Counted from the first letter of the stretch, positions 45,255 through 56,443 are shown. The stretch is DNA of 64,000 nt from Trinickia diaoshuihuensis (GCF_003390925.1 NZ_QUBS01000018.1:62001-126000), one strand, 5' to 3'. Notes: a model not told the origin generated them from the letters alone. Numbers and translations are program-made.

Positions 45255-45440
45255 CCCCTCATTGGGGAGTAGCCGCCCCGCCGCATCGTCTGCGCCAAGG
45301 TTGCCGAACGCCGGCCACCGCCCGCGATTCCGTCATGGGTTCGCTTTCGCAGCACGCATGTCGCGCGGGGGCGTCCGTCAACACACTTGGCTCCAGGCGA
45401 GCCATGGCGGACGCAGCCTTTGGGCCTGGCGAGACCGATG
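45255..45440 (+). promoter_or_regulatory. yybP-ykoY manganese riboswitch
   Basis: The conserved core is present in order: GGGGAGTAGCCG (45264-45275), the second-strand motif GTCAACACACTTGG (45377-45390), and the closing CTGGCGAGACC (45426-45436). These match the E. coli mntP leader (GGGGAGUAGCCG, GUCAACAUACU, GGCGAGACC, from memory). The downstream gene encodes a predicted Mn exporter, the usual partner of this class. The insert between the two core strands is longer than in E. coli. A CTCG/CGAG hairpin next to the ribosome site (45499-45509) may be part of the expression platform. Confidence 0.88.
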
Positions 45441-45521
45441 ATCCTCGCGCTGCCGCTTTCAGGGCCCGGCCGCGCGATGGATCGTCGCTCGCTCACATCT
45501 CGGCCCGAGGAAGATCATCAC

Positions 45522-46094
45522 GTGGAACAAGCCTTTCTAGTCTCGACGGGCGCCGTCGCGCTTGCCGAAATCGGCGATAAGACTCAACTCCTGTCACTCG
45601 TCCTTGCCGCGCGCTATCGCAAACCCGTGCCGATCATGCTCGGCGTGCTCGCAGCCACGCTCGTCAATCACGCGTGCGCGGGCGCCATCGGCGCATGGCT
45701 CGGGGCCCTCATCACACCGGGGATCATGCGCTGGGCGCTCGGCGTGTCGTTCGTCGTCATGGGCTTGTGGGTACTCGTGCCGGACAAGCTCGACCCGAAG
45801 GACACCCAGGTGAGCCGCAGCCACCTGGGCGTGTTCGGTACGACCATCGTCACGTTCTTTCTGGCCGAGATGGGCGACAAGACGCAAATCGCGACCGTCG
45901 CGCTGGCCGCACGCTTTCACGACTTCTTCGGCGTGGTCGCCGGTACGACGCTCGGGATGATGCTCGCGAACGTGCCGGCCATTTTGCTCGGCGAGCGATT
46001 CGCGCACAAACTGCCGACCAAGGCCGTCCACGCCGTCGCCGCCGTCTTGTTCGTCGTTCTGGGCGCGCTGGCCTTCCTGCGCGCGGGCGGCTAG
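45522..46094 (+). CDS. TMEM165/GDT1 family manganese exporter
   Basis: The 190-residue inner-membrane protein has six helices in two repeats, each with the signature acidic motif: ALAEIGDKTQLL (near residue 16) and FLAEMGDKTQIA (near 115). Family members such as MneA export Mn2+. The start is GTG at 45522, with GAGGAAG eight bases upstream; the open frame upstream to 45387 overlaps the riboswitch and is not coding. Induction by excess Mn2+ is predicted from the riboswitch. Confidence 0.92.
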   Translation: MEQAFLVSTGAVALAEIGDKTQLLSLVLAARYRKPVPIMLGVLAATLVNHACAGAIGAWLGALITPGIMRWALGVSFVVMGLWVLVPDKLDPKDTQVSRSHLGVFGTTIVTFFLAEMGDKTQIATVALAARFHDFFGVVAGTTLGMMLANVPAILLGERFAHKLPTKAVHAVAAVLFVVLGALAFLRAGG

Positions 46095-46097
46095 CGA

Positions 46098-46790
46098 TTA
46101 GCGCGCCGGCGCGCTCGCGCCCTGCGGGGTGCTCGCCGCCGGCTGCGGCACGGGGACCTCGTTCGTCAGTTGTGCGGGACGCTTGTCGTAACGCACGCGC
46201 ACGGTCCGCACGGTGCCGTTGCCGAGCGGGAAGTCGGCGAGCGCGCTGCGCACGAGATACGGCATGGCCCGCACGAGCGACGACTCGTCGTCGGTATTGC
46301 GCGCCGTCACGTTGTACACCTCTTTACCCGTCGCCCGTTCGGTGATTCGGATCGCAAGCGTATGCGTGAATACGGGGTACGTTTGCGTCACGTAATCGGG
46401 CGGGAAAGGTCCGTACGGCCCCCATGGCCCCATCGGACGCCAAAAGGGACCGCCCCACGGACCGCCGTAAAAGACGGGCTGGGTCACCGCGACCGTGTCG
46501 CCATGGATCGAATAAGTCAGGCCGACGAGATAGTGCGCCTGCGCGCTCGGCACCTGCCGAAATGCGTACGGCTCCAATTCGTTCGCGACGAGTTGTTCGT
46601 ATGTGGCCTGCTCGATACTGTTTTGCTGCTCGCTCGTACGCGTGAACGCATAGGTTCGCGTAGCATCGCTGCCGCTCCAGTTGGAGAAAGCGGTGACCTG
46701 ACTCGACACGTAGGTCGTACAGCCCGACAGCAACACGGCCGCCGCCGCGATCGCCGGCGCGCTGACCCGCCAAATTCGCTCCCACTTCAT
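46098..46790 (-). CDS. DUF4136 domain lipoprotein
   Basis: The 230-residue protein has a lipoprotein signal ending in the lipobox VLLSGC (cysteine near residue 24). The DUF4136 pattern follows: SDATRTYAF, AHYLVGLTYSIHGD and HTLAIRITERATGKEVYNV. A glycine/proline/tryptophan-rich stretch (GGPWGGPFWRPMGPWG, about residues 110-125) interrupts the middle, and the C-terminus is a Pro/Ala/Ser tail. Members are outer-envelope proteins of unknown function. It converges on the Mn exporter gene, three bases away, and is divergent from pepN. Confidence 0.9.
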   Translation of the reverse strand: MKWERIWRVSAPAIAAAAVLLSGCTTYVSSQVTAFSNWSGSDATRTYAFTRTSEQQNSIEQATYEQLVANELEPYAFRQVPSAQAHYLVGLTYSIHGDTVAVTQPVFYGGPWGGPFWRPMGPWGPYGPFPPDYVTQTYPVFTHTLAIRITERATGKEVYNVTARNTDDESSLVRAMPYLVRSALADFPLGNGTVRTVRVRYDKRPAQLTNEVPVPQPAASTPQGASAPAR

Positions 46791-46988
46791 ATTCTTGTCC
46801 TCGCGTATCTCGTGAACCCCCGCGCTCGTGGCGCGCATGGCCGATGATACCGCCGACCGAGCCCCGACTCCAAAGCGCGACGCCGTTTTAGGCATAGATC
46901 CGCGCGCCTTTGTACAATGGGCGACTACCCTCGCTGCAAGCCCTTACCCGGGCACGCGAGCCGAAACCGGTTCTTTCATCCATCCGCC

Positions 46989-49682
46989 ATGTCCGATACC
47001 GTCAATCCCGCTGTGATCCGCCGGGCCGACTACGCAGCCCCCGCGTTCCTCGTCGACTCCGTCTCGCTCGAATTCGACCTCGTGCCCGAACGCACGATCG
47101 TCAAAAGCACGATGCGACTGCGCCGCAATTCCGATGCCGCGGCCGCGCCGCTCGAACTGATGGGCGAAGCGCTCGAATTCGTGAGCGCGGCGATCGACGG
47201 CAACACGCTGCCCGCCGGCGCGGTGCGTGCGCACGAGCATGGCTTGACGATCGCCGACGTGCCCGACACCTTCACGTTGACGATCGAGAGCGCCTGCAAC
47301 CCCGGCGCGAACACGACGCTCTCGGGCCTGTACGTATCGGGCGGCAACTTCTTCACCCAGTGCGAAGCCGAAGGGTTCCGCCGCATCACCTACTTCCTCG
47401 ACCGCCCCGATGTCATGGCCGTCTACACGGTCACGCTGCGCGCCGATAAGGCCGCGTATCCGGTGTTGCTCTCGAACGGCAATCTGATCGAGCAAGGCGA
47501 TTTGCCCGACGGCCGCCACTTCGCGAAGTGGGAAGACCCGTTCAAGAAACCGAGCTATTTGTTCGCGCTCGTCGCGGGCAAGCTCGTCGCATTGGAGGAA
47601 CGCATCCGCACGGGCTCAGGCAAGGAAAAACTGCTGCAGGTGTGGGTCGAGCCGCATGACCTCGACAAGACGCGTCACGCGATGGATTCGCTCATCAACT
47701 CGATTCGCTGGGACGAAGAGCGCTTCGGCCTCGAACTCGATTTGGACCGCTTCATGATCGTCGCCGTGAGCGACTTCAACATGGGCGCGATGGAAAACAA
47801 AGGCTTGAACATCTTCAACACGAAGTACGTGCTGGCCAACCAAGAGACCGCGACCGATACCGACTTCGGCAATATCGAGGCCGTCGTCGGCCACGAGTAC
47901 TTCCATAACTGGACGGGTAACCGCGTCACTTGCCGCGACTGGTTCCAGTTGAGCCTCAAGGAGGGGCTGACGGTCTTCCGCGATCAGGAGTTCTCGGCCG
48001 ATATGCAAGGCGGCGCCACCGACGAGACGGCCCGCGCGGTCAAGCGCATCGAAGACGTGCGGGTCCTGCGCCAAATGCAATTCGCCGAGGATGCGGGCCC
48101 GATGGCCCACCCCGTGCGGCCCGAAAGCTACGTCGAGATCAACAACTTCTACACGCTGACCGTCTACGAGAAAGGCGCCGAAGTCGTGCGGATGTACCAG
48201 ACGCTGTTCGGCCGCGACGGATTCCGGCGCGGGATGGACCTGTATTTCAAGCGTCACGACGGCCAAGCGGTCACGTGCGACGATTTCCGCAATGCGATGG
48301 CGGACGCCAATGGACGCGACCTGACGCAATTCGAGCGCTGGTATAGCCAAGCGGGCACGCCGCGCGTCGCGGTGCGCACCGCCTACGACGCCGCATCGCA
48401 GCGTTATAGCGTGACCCTCGCTCAGCGCTATGGCGAGGCGGCGCCGGCGGCGCGCGAAACGCAAAAGGGACCGCTATTGATCCCGTTCGCGATCGGCTTA
48501 ATCGACCGCGCGGGCCGCGATATCGCGCTGCGTCTCGAAGGCGAGGCGGCAGCAACGGGTACGACGCGCGTCATCGAACTGACCGAAGCCGAGCAAACCT
48601 TCACGTTCGTCGACGTCAAGGAGCCGCCGCTGCCCTCGCTGCTGCGCAACTTCTCGGCGCCCGTCATCGTCGAGTACGACTACACGAACGATGAACTCGC
48701 GTTTCTGCTCGCGCACGATAGCGACCCGTTCAATCGTTGGGAAGCGGGACAACGGCTCGCCACGCGCGAGTTGCTTGCGCTGGCTGCCCGCGCGCAAGCC
48801 GGCGAGCCGCTCGCGCTCGACGACTCGACCGTCGCCGCGTTCAGCCGCGTGCTGACCGACGAATCGCTCTCGCCCGCCTTCCGCGAACTGGCGTTGATGC
48901 TGCCGTCCGAAGCGTATTTGGCCGAGCAGATGGCGCAAGCGGATCCCGCGGCCGTGCATGCCGCGCGCCAATTCGCACGCAAGCGGCTGGCGAGCGCGCT
49001 CAAGAACGAATGGCTGGCGATCTACGAGCGGCACACCACGCCGGGCGCGTACGAGCCGACGCCGCAAGCGGCCGGACATCGCGGATTGAAGAACCTCGCG
49101 CTCGCTTATCTGGCCGAACTCGACGATCCGGCCGACGCGATCCGTCTGGCGACCGCGCAGTATGGCGAGGCCAACAATATGACCGATCGTGCGGCCGCCC
49201 TCGCCGCGCTGCTGGCGGCGTCGGTCACGGCCGGTGCCGGTGTGGCCCAGACGGCGCTCGACGACTTCTATCGCCGGTTCGAGCAAGAGCCGCTCGTGAT
49301 CGACAAGTGGTTCGCGCTGCAGGCTACACAACGCGGCACCGCCGAGCGCCCCGTGATCGAGATCGTCCGCAAGCTGATGGCGCACCCGGCGTTCACGCTG
49401 CGCAATCCGAACCGCGCACGTTCACTGATCTTCAGCTTCTGCGCGGCGAACCCCGCACAGTTCCATGCGGCCGACGGTTCGGGCTACGCGTTCTGGGCCG
49501 AGCAAGTCGTGGCGCTCGATGCGCTGAACCCGCAAGTGGCCGCGCGGCTCGCACGCTCGCTCGAAATGTGGCGCCGCTACACGCCCGATTTGCGCGAACG
49601 GATGCGCGAAGCGCTTGAACGCGTGGCGACGCAGGTGAAGTCGCGCGACGTGCGGGAGATCGTCGAAAAAGCGCTCGCTTAA
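46989..49682 (+). CDS. pepN: Aminopeptidase N
   Basis: PepN is a cytoplasmic zinc aminopeptidase of the M1 family that trims N-terminal residues during protein turnover. The 897-residue protein has the substrate-anchoring GAMENKGLN motif, the zinc site HEYFHNWTGNR with the downstream glutamate in SLKEGLTVFRDQEF, and the long helical C-terminal domain of the proteobacterial enzyme. The ATG at 46989 begins the conserved region; an in-frame ATG at 46917 is rejected. A strong terminator follows. Confidence 0.97.
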   Translation: MSDTVNPAVIRRADYAAPAFLVDSVSLEFDLVPERTIVKSTMRLRRNSDAAAAPLELMGEALEFVSAAIDGNTLPAGAVRAHEHGLTIADVPDTFTLTIESACNPGANTTLSGLYVSGGNFFTQCEAEGFRRITYFLDRPDVMAVYTVTLRADKAAYPVLLSNGNLIEQGDLPDGRHFAKWEDPFKKPSYLFALVAGKLVALEERIRTGSGKEKLLQVWVEPHDLDKTRHAMDSLINSIRWDEERFGLELDLDRFMIVAVSDFNMGAMENKGLNIFNTKYVLANQETATDTDFGNIEAVVGHEYFHNWTGNRVTCRDWFQLSLKEGLTVFRDQEFSADMQGGATDETARAVKRIEDVRVLRQMQFAEDAGPMAHPVRPESYVEINNFYTLTVYEKGAEVVRMYQTLFGRDGFRRGMDLYFKRHDGQAVTCDDFRNAMADANGRDLTQFERWYSQAGTPRVAVRTAYDAASQRYSVTLAQRYGEAAPAARETQKGPLLIPFAIGLIDRAGRDIALRLEGEAAATGTTRVIELTEAEQTFTFVDVKEPPLPSLLRNFSAPVIVEYDYTNDELAFLLAHDSDPFNRWEAGQRLATRELLALAARAQAGEPLALDDSTVAAFSRVLTDESLSPAFRELALMLPSEAYLAEQMAQADPAAVHAARQFARKRLASALKNEWLAIYERHTTPGAYEPTPQAAGHRGLKNLALAYLAELDDPADAIRLATAQYGEANNMTDRAAALAALLAASVTAGAGVAQTALDDFYRRFEQEPLVIDKWFALQATQRGTAERPVIEIVRKLMAHPAFTLRNPNRARSLIFSFCAANPAQFHAADGSGYAFWAEQVVALDALNPQVAARLARSLEMWRRYTPDLRERMREALERVATQVKSRDVREIVEKALA

Positions 49683-49699
49683 CCCACGCGATCGTCAGC

Positions 49700-49736
49700 A
49701 AAAACGGCGCTTAGGCACTCGCTTAAGCGCCGTTTT
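49700..49736 (+). terminator. Rho-independent terminator of pepN
   Basis: A perfect 13-bp stem (49701-49713 with 49724-49736) ends in a T-run directly after the pepN stop. Confidence 0.93.
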
Positions 49737-49865
49737 GCATTTGTGCACGGCTTTCGCTCGGCGCCTTCCGATCGGCGGCGATCGTACGAACGCTTACAAA
49801 AACGCGAAGCCTAGTCACGGGCCGCGGGTAAAATCGTCGGATTCCCATGCTTTCGGAGCACCGCA

Positions 49866-50882
<1,017 letters not shown>

Positions 50883-50892
50883 TGCGAGGGGC

Positions 50893-50922
50893 TTGCGCAC
50901 CTCGAAAAAGTGCCGCTATAAT
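50893..50922 (+). promoter_or_regulatory. Promoter of tRNA-Thr
   Basis: TTGCGC (50893-50898), an 18-base spacer and a perfect TATAAT (50917-50922) lie about 20 bases before the tRNA. Confidence 0.75.
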
Positions 50923-50942
50923 CGCGTTTCTCTGATGTTGAT

Positions 50943-51018
50943 GCCGGAATAGCTCAGACGGTAGAGCAGCGCATTCGTAATGCGAAGGTCGGGGGTTCGA
51001 TTCCTCTTTCCGGCACCA
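50943..51018 (+). tRNA. tRNA-Thr (CGT)
   Basis: A 76-base cloverleaf with GCCGGAA acceptor stem, anticodon loop TTCGTAA (anticodon CGT), T-arm GGGGGTTCGATTCC and encoded CCA. Confidence 0.97.
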
Positions 51019-51031
51019 CAAAGATTCAAGC

Positions 51032-51062
51032 AAAAAGCCCAGTCCTCGTGACTGGGCTTTTT
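51032..51062 (+). terminator. Terminator of tRNA-Thr
   Basis: A perfect 13-bp stem (51032-51044 with 51050-51062) with a T-run follows the tRNA by 14 bases. Confidence 0.93.
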
Positions 51063-51236
51063 GTTTTGTGGGTCGGCGCAGGCACCCAACTCTGTCGTCA
51101 TGTGTTTGCTGCAATCGGCTAGCAAACCTCCCATAGTCAGCCTCGGATCGGGGCAAAATAGGACGAGTCTGATAAAACGACCAGTCCTTCAGTCCAGGTA
51201 ATCACCTCTCTATCATTACGACTCTAACCTTCAATC

Positions 51237-51716
51237 GTGGAACCCGACAATTTCCGGCGAGAGAAGTTTTCGCTATACCGGTATGCAACTCGCTTACTGC
51301 TCGAGCGCGTGAGCTGGCTATGTCGCGACTATCATCGCCCCGAGGATAGAGGCGGCGGTTTGGCCGAATTGATCTTCTCGAACCGATCCGCGATGTCGTA
51401 CGAGGACCTTCGCGATTACTTGCGTCGTCTACGGAGTCAGTCGGAAGTTCGGATTCACTGGGATAGCGTCGATCCCGCTGCAGTCAGCGCAGTATCTCAC
51501 GACCAACTCGCCGGCCTTCAAGTCGCGGATGCGGTTGCAACCGGCGTTTTCTACTCCGTACATCGCTCCGTCTACGGTGAAACGGAAGATGGCTATTTGC
51601 GCTTGCTAGCCCGCAACATCTATCGCGTTCGACGAACCGCCGACGGATATGGACTGAAGTTCTGGTGTGCCAACGCACAAGAGAAAAACCGGATATTGGC
51701 AATCGTTGCCAACTGA
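51237..51716 (+). pseudogene. C-terminal remnant of a DUF3800 protein
   Basis: The open frame (159 aa from a GTG) matches only the C-terminal part of DUF3800 proteins: LLLERVSWLCRD, MSYEDLRDYLRRLR, and the hallmark HDQLAGLQVADAVATGVFY (about residues 88-106), then DGYGLKFW. The N-terminal part with the family's DExG aspartates is absent; a TAA at 51225 closes the frame and only about 170 bases lie before it. The stretch is visibly less GC-rich than neighbouring genes. With tRNA-Thr next to it, it looks like debris from an old integration, but no integrase or repeated attachment site is seen. DUF3800 genes often accompany mobile or defence loci. It could still be expressed. Confidence 0.65.
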
Positions 51717-51880
51717 GGAAGGGTACTGTTGCAGGCCCCGGATTCGAGGACCCCACCCTTTCGGGCTGCCGTCTTGAGACGACCTCTACGTGTTCCGCGC
51801 TTGCCTGCAACCCCTGAACTCTACACGATCACCCTAGTATGCACAACACGAGTGCATGCGCACCTTGCCAAATCGTTCAC

Positions 51881-52801
51881 CTACCGCCGCACCCCGCACT
51901 TCTCTCTCAAAAAATCGACGAACACGCGTAGCTTCAAAGGCATCTGCGTGCGGCTCGGCATATAGAGCGAGAACCCATCGAACGTCAGCGCCCAATCGTC
52001 GAGCACACGCACAAGGCGCCCATCGGCCAATTGCGGACGAATGAAATCCTCGATGACGTGAAGCAGCCCCACACCCTGCTCCGCCGCATGAACCATCGTG
52101 CGTAAATCGTTCGTGATAAAAGAGCCATTCGTTTGCACGTCGAACGCGCGCCGCGATCGCCCCGCGCCGGGTTCCGCGAATTCCCATCGATAAATGCCGC
52201 GGCTTGTCGAGAACCGATAGCGCAAGCAATTGTGCTGTACCAGATCGCTAGGCGTGACAGGCTTTGGATAACGATCGAAGTAGTCAGGCGAGCCAGCCAC
52301 GGCGATCCGCAACGGCCCCGACAGCGGCACCGCGACCATATCGCGCGCGAGCCGCTCGCCGAGACGAATGCCGGCGTCGAAGCCGCCGCCGACCAGATCG
52401 GTCAATCCTTCGTCCAAAGTCAGCTCGACCGCGACGCGCGGATGTCGCCGAGCGAATTCCGACAGATACGGCATGACAAGCAAGTCGCTCGCGACGCGCG
52501 GCAAATTGATACGCAACATGCCAGTCGGCTCGCCGCGCGTCTCGTCGAGCGCCTCGTACGCCGCCTCCAGCATTCGAAGTGCGGGCCGCACCCGTTCGAG
52601 AAATTGCGCCCCCGCCTCGGTCAAGGCCACACGGCGCGTCGTCCGGTTGAACAGGCGCACATTCAATTGCGCCTCCAGCGCGCGAATCGATTGCGACAAC
52701 GCCGATGCCGACACGCCCGCCTCCGCCGCCGCGCGAGAAAAACTTCCATGACGAGCCACGCTAGTGAAGGCCACCAGCGCGGGAAGTTGCGCCGCATCCA
52801 T
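51881..52801 (-). CDS. LysR family transcriptional regulator
   Basis: The 306-residue regulator has an N-terminal winged helix (FTSVARHGSFSRAAAEAGVSASALSQSIRALEAQLNVRLFNRTTRRVALTEAG region, residues 8-60) and a periplasmic-binding-type effector domain. The start at 52801 (MDAAQLPALVAF) is preferred to 52840. It is divergent from the aldo/keto reductase gene, so it probably controls that gene, as LysR proteins often do. The effector is unknown. Confidence 0.94.
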   Translation of the reverse strand: MDAAQLPALVAFTSVARHGSFSRAAAEAGVSASALSQSIRALEAQLNVRLFNRTTRRVALTEAGAQFLERVRPALRMLEAAYEALDETRGEPTGMLRINLPRVASDLLVMPYLSEFARRHPRVAVELTLDEGLTDLVGGGFDAGIRLGERLARDMVAVPLSGPLRIAVAGSPDYFDRYPKPVTPSDLVQHNCLRYRFSTSRGIYRWEFAEPGAGRSRRAFDVQTNGSFITNDLRTMVHAAEQGVGLLHVIEDFIRPQLADGRLVRVLDDWALTFDGFSLYMPSRTQMPLKLRVFVDFLREKCGVRR

Positions 52802-52931
52802 ACGAAAGTCCCGGTTCGATTTTATTAAGCTGCACTTCACAATGCATGCAGCGGATCGCTATTTTTTCACAAGATCAAAAGGTGCACGATACGGCCATCA
52901 AGACTTTTCACCGACGCAAGGAGCACTGACC

Positions 52932-54050
52932 ATGACGATGAACCGTTACACGTTGCTGGGCCGTTCCGGCCTGCGCGTTTCTCCGATCTCCCTCGGTACG
53001 ATGACGTTCGGTGACGAATGGGGCTGGGGAGCCGACGAAGCAACGGCGCAACGCTTGTTCGACTTGTACGTGGACGAAGGCGGCAATTTCATCGATACCG
53101 CCGATCTCTATACCGAAGGCACGAGCGAACGCTATGTCGGAAAGTTCGTGGCCGCGCGCGGTTTGCGCGACCGGCTCGTCATTGCAACGAAGTACAGCTA
53201 CAACGCGCAAACGGGCAATCCCAATGCGGGCGGCAATCACCGCAAGAACCTCTTGCGCGCGCTCGAAGGCTCGCTCAAACGCTTGAACACCGACTATATC
53301 GATCTGTACTACCTGCACACGTGGGATCGGATGACCCCGGTGGACGAAGTCATGCGCGCCATGGACGACGCCGTGCGCGCCGGCAAGATCCGCTATGTCG
53401 GCCTATCCGACACGCCCGCCTGGTTCGCGGCGCGTGCGCAAACCTTGGCGCAATGGCGCGGCTTCGAACCGGTCGCCGCGATGCAGCTCGAATACTCGAT
53501 GATCGAGCGCAATGCCGAATTGGAGTTCGCCGACTTGGCAACGGAACTCGGCATGGGGCTCGTGCCTTGGAGCCCGCTCGGCATGGGCGTGCTCTCCGGC
53601 AAATACAAACCGTCGCAGGGAGCGCTCGCGGGCAACGGCCGGTTGGATACGGTGGCCGCGCAAAACCCCGGCGCGAAGCCGCCGCCGGGATTCGACAAAC
53701 TGACCGAACGCAACTTCCGGATCGTCGCCGAACTCGAGGCCGTGGCGCGCGAGGCCGATCGGCCGATGGCACAAGTGGCACTGAACTGGCTGCATCGCAA
53801 GCGCGGCGTCTCGAGCATCATCGTGGGCGCAACGAAGCCCGAGCAACTGCGCGACTCGCTGGCCTCGCTCGAATTCGAACTCGATCCGGCACTGACGGCT
53901 CGCCTCGATCATGTCTCGGAACCGGCGCGCCCGTTCCCGTACTACATGTTCGAGGACCGGCATCAAGTCCGTATCCACGGGCAGGTCGACGTGCGTAGCA
54001 AGAACGCCGAGTTCGATCGCCCGATCCACGTGCCCGCGCCGAAGGCATAA
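52932..54050 (+). CDS. Aldo/keto reductase
   Basis: The 372-residue NADPH-dependent reductase has a TIM-barrel pattern with the tetrad Asp-Tyr-Lys-His: GNFIDTADLYTEG (Asp/Tyr), VIATKYSYN (Lys) and LYYLHTWDR (His). The cofactor phosphate-binding region is GVSSIIVGATKPEQL. It resembles the YajO/voltage-gated-channel-beta-like group. A C-terminal extension of about 35 residues (EPARPFPYYMFED onward) is longer than in the core family. It is divergent from the LysR gene and converges on metE. The substrate is unknown. Confidence 0.93.
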   Translation: MTMNRYTLLGRSGLRVSPISLGTMTFGDEWGWGADEATAQRLFDLYVDEGGNFIDTADLYTEGTSERYVGKFVAARGLRDRLVIATKYSYNAQTGNPNAGGNHRKNLLRALEGSLKRLNTDYIDLYYLHTWDRMTPVDEVMRAMDDAVRAGKIRYVGLSDTPAWFAARAQTLAQWRGFEPVAAMQLEYSMIERNAELEFADLATELGMGLVPWSPLGMGVLSGKYKPSQGALAGNGRLDTVAAQNPGAKPPPGFDKLTERNFRIVAELEAVAREADRPMAQVALNWLHRKRGVSSIIVGATKPEQLRDSLASLEFELDPALTARLDHVSEPARPFPYYMFEDRHQVRIHGQVDVRSKNAEFDRPIHVPAPKA

Positions 54051-54088
54051 CGGTCAGGACACTTGGAACAAGGCGCGCGGCGCGGCGC

Positions 54089-56365
54089 TCAAGCTAACGC
54101 GGCAACGTGCTCGCGCAGCCGCTTTGCCGCGCGCACCATATTCGAGAGCGCCGCCTCGGTTTCCGGCCAGTCGCGCGTCTTCAGGCCGCAATCCGGGTTG
54201 ACCCAGAGCCGCTCGGGCGGAATGACCTCGCAGGCGCGCGCGAGCAACCGCTCGATCGCCTCCATCGTCGGCACGCGCGGCGAATGGATGTCGTAGACGC
54301 CTGGCCCAATCTCGTTCGGATAAGCGAACGCGCCGAAACCGTCGAGCAATTCCATCGCCGAGCGCGACGTCTCGATAGTGATGACGTCGGCATCCATCGA
54401 AGCGATCGCCGGCAATATATCGTTGAACTCCGAATAGCACATATGCGTATGGATCTGCGTCTCATCGGCCACGCCGCCGGCCGTCATCCGAAACATACGA
54501 GCCGCCCATTCGAGATATTCGGGCCAATCGCTTCGACGCAACGGCAATCCTTCCCGGAAGGCCGGCTCGTCGATCTGCACGATACGGATGCCGGCCTTTT
54601 CCAGATCGAGTACTTCGTCGCGGATCGCAAGGGCCAATTGCAACGCCGTCTCGGCGCGCGGCTGATCGTCGCGGACGAATGACCACTGCAGCATCGTCAC
54701 CGGCCCGGTCAGCATCCCTTTGACGGGACGCCGCGTCAGAGATTGCGCGTATTTGGCGGTCTCGACCGTCATCGGCTCGGGACGGTAGACGTCTCCATAG
54801 ATGATCGGCGGCTTCACGCAGCGGGAACCGTAGCTCTGCACCCAGCCGTTCTCGGTAAAGGCGTAACCCCATAGTTGCTCGCCGAAGTACTCAACCATAT
54901 CGTTCCGCTCGGCCTCGCCATGCACGAGCACGTCGATGTCGAGAGCCTCTTGGCGCCGAATCGCCAACTCGATCTCGGCACGCATCCGCTCCAAATAATC
55001 GAGCGCTTTCATTTCGCCCCGCTTATAGGCGGCGCGCGCATGCCGGATCGCCGGCGTTTGCGGGAACGAACCGATCGTCGTGGTCGGCAGCGGCGGGAGC
55101 TGCAATGCTTCGCGTTGCAGGCGGTTGCGCTGCGCGAAGGGCCGCTGACGGGCGGCCATGGCGTCGGTCGCCGCGGCAGTGCGCTTTTGCACGAGCGCAT
55201 TGACGACCGCGCTAGAGGTACGGCGCGACGCTCGCGCCGCATCGGCTTGGGCTAGCAGGGATTCGGCTGCAAGCGGCTCGTCGAGCGCGACGCCGACGGT
55301 CCGGATTTCATCGAGTTTCTCCGTGGCGAACGCGAGCCACGACTTGATTTCGCCATCGAGTTTGCGCTCCGCTGAAAGCGAAACCGGCACATGCAGCAGC
55401 GAGCAAGACGCAGCAATCCACAGCCGCTCGCCCAATGCGGCATGCACAGGCCGCAGCGCTTGCGCGATGGCGCGCAAATCGGCGCGCCAGACATTGCGGC
55501 CATCGATAACGCCCGCCGACAACACCATCGTATCGGGCAATGCCTCGCACCATGCGTTCAGTTGATCCGGCGCGCGGACGAGGTCGATATGAACGCCGTG
55601 AATCGGCAATGCGGTGATGCGCGCGGCATGCTCGGCCGCCGTCTCGAAGTAAGTGGCGAGGAGCACATTCACGCCGCGCACGCCCAGCGCTTGATAGGCC
55701 GTGGAGAAGGCTTGCAGCCACTGTTCTTCCAGCTCGAGGCAAAGCGCCGGTTCGTCGATCTGCACCCATTGAACGCCGCGCGCTTTGAGCACATCGATGA
55801 TTCGAACATACCGCTCGACGAGCCTCGGCAGCAGCGCCAAGCTATCGAAACCCGCTTCGTGCGACTTCGCCAGCCGTAGATAGGTGACCGGACCGATCAG
55901 TACGGGCTTGACCGGCAACCCCAGGGCCAGCGCCTCGTCGACTTCTTCGAAAAACCAATCCACTCCGCCGTCGAAACAAGTATCGGAGGCCAGTTCCGGC
56001 ACGAGATAGTGGTAGTTGGTATCGAACCACTTCGTCATTTCCATCGCCGGTTGCGCGGCGTTGCCGCGCGCCAGCTCGTAATACTGCGTGAGCGTCAGCT
56101 TGGCCGAATCGAATCCGAAACGCCGCGGCAATGCGCCCAGCAATGCGCTCATACCGAGCATCTGATCGTAGTAAGCGAAATCGCCGACGGCCACGAACGC
56201 GAGCCCCGCCGCGCGCTGCGCCTCCCAGTGCCGCGCACGCAACGTGGCGGCTGCGCCGCGCAAGTACGCCTCGTCAGCCTCTCCGCGCCAAAACGCTTCC
56301 TGGGCGAACTTCAATTCACGATGCGCGCCAATGCGCGGAAAACCGAGAATGTGAGTGCATGTCAT
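54089..56365 (-). CDS. metE: 5-methyltetrahydropteroyltriglutamate-homocysteine S-methyltransferase (cobalamin-independent methionine synthase)
   Basis: MetE transfers the methyl group of methyltetrahydrofolate-triglutamate to homocysteine, giving methionine without B12. The 758-residue protein has both barrels; the C-terminal one carries the zinc ligands (HTHMCYSEF, and the cysteine in [14 protein letters not shown]) and the TTIGSFPQT entry segment. The N-terminus [19 protein letters not shown] is typical. It is divergent from metR with a MetR-type box between them. No B12 riboswitch fits in the short leader. Confidence 0.97.
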   Translation of the reverse strand: MTCTHILGFPRIGAHRELKFAQEAFWRGEADEAYLRGAAATLRARHWEAQRAAGLAFVAVGDFAYYDQMLGMSALLGALPRRFGFDSAKLTLTQYYELARGNAAQPAMEMTKWFDTNYHYLVPELASDTCFDGGVDWFFEEVDEALALGLPVKPVLIGPVTYLRLAKSHEAGFDSLALLPRLVERYVRIIDVLKARGVQWVQIDEPALCLELEEQWLQAFSTAYQALGVRGVNVLLATYFETAAEHAARITALPIHGVHIDLVRAPDQLNAWCEALPDTMVLSAGVIDGRNVWRADLRAIAQALRPVHAALGERLWIAASCSLLHVPVSLSAERKLDGEIKSWLAFATEKLDEIRTVGVALDEPLAAESLLAQADAARASRRTSSAVVNALVQKRTAAATDAMAARQRPFAQRNRLQREALQLPPLPTTTIGSFPQTPAIRHARAAYKRGEMKALDYLERMRAEIELAIRRQEALDIDVLVHGEAERNDMVEYFGEQLWGYAFTENGWVQSYGSRCVKPPIIYGDVYRPEPMTVETAKYAQSLTRRPVKGMLTGPVTMLQWSFVRDDQPRAETALQLALAIRDEVLDLEKAGIRIVQIDEPAFREGLPLRRSDWPEYLEWAARMFRMTAGGVADETQIHTHMCYSEFNDILPAIASMDADVITIETSRSAMELLDGFGAFAYPNEIGPGVYDIHSPRVPTMEAIERLLARACEVIPPERLWVNPDCGLKTRDWPETEAALSNMVRAAKRLREHVAALA

Positions 56366-56443
56366 GACCGTCTCCTCATTGCGATGGTCGCCAGTGTCGG
56401 AGACGCGATATCATTCATCAAGCGACAAGTTTTCATCAATACA

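Noticed and set aside
45058-45441. Possible protein upstream of the Mn exporter
   Set aside because: The frame runs through the conserved riboswitch core and its translation has no motif; conservation here is at RNA level.
51019-51880. Integrated prophage or genomic island at tRNA-Thr
   Set aside because: No integrase, no second copy of the tRNA 3' end and only one truncated accessory gene; at most a remnant.
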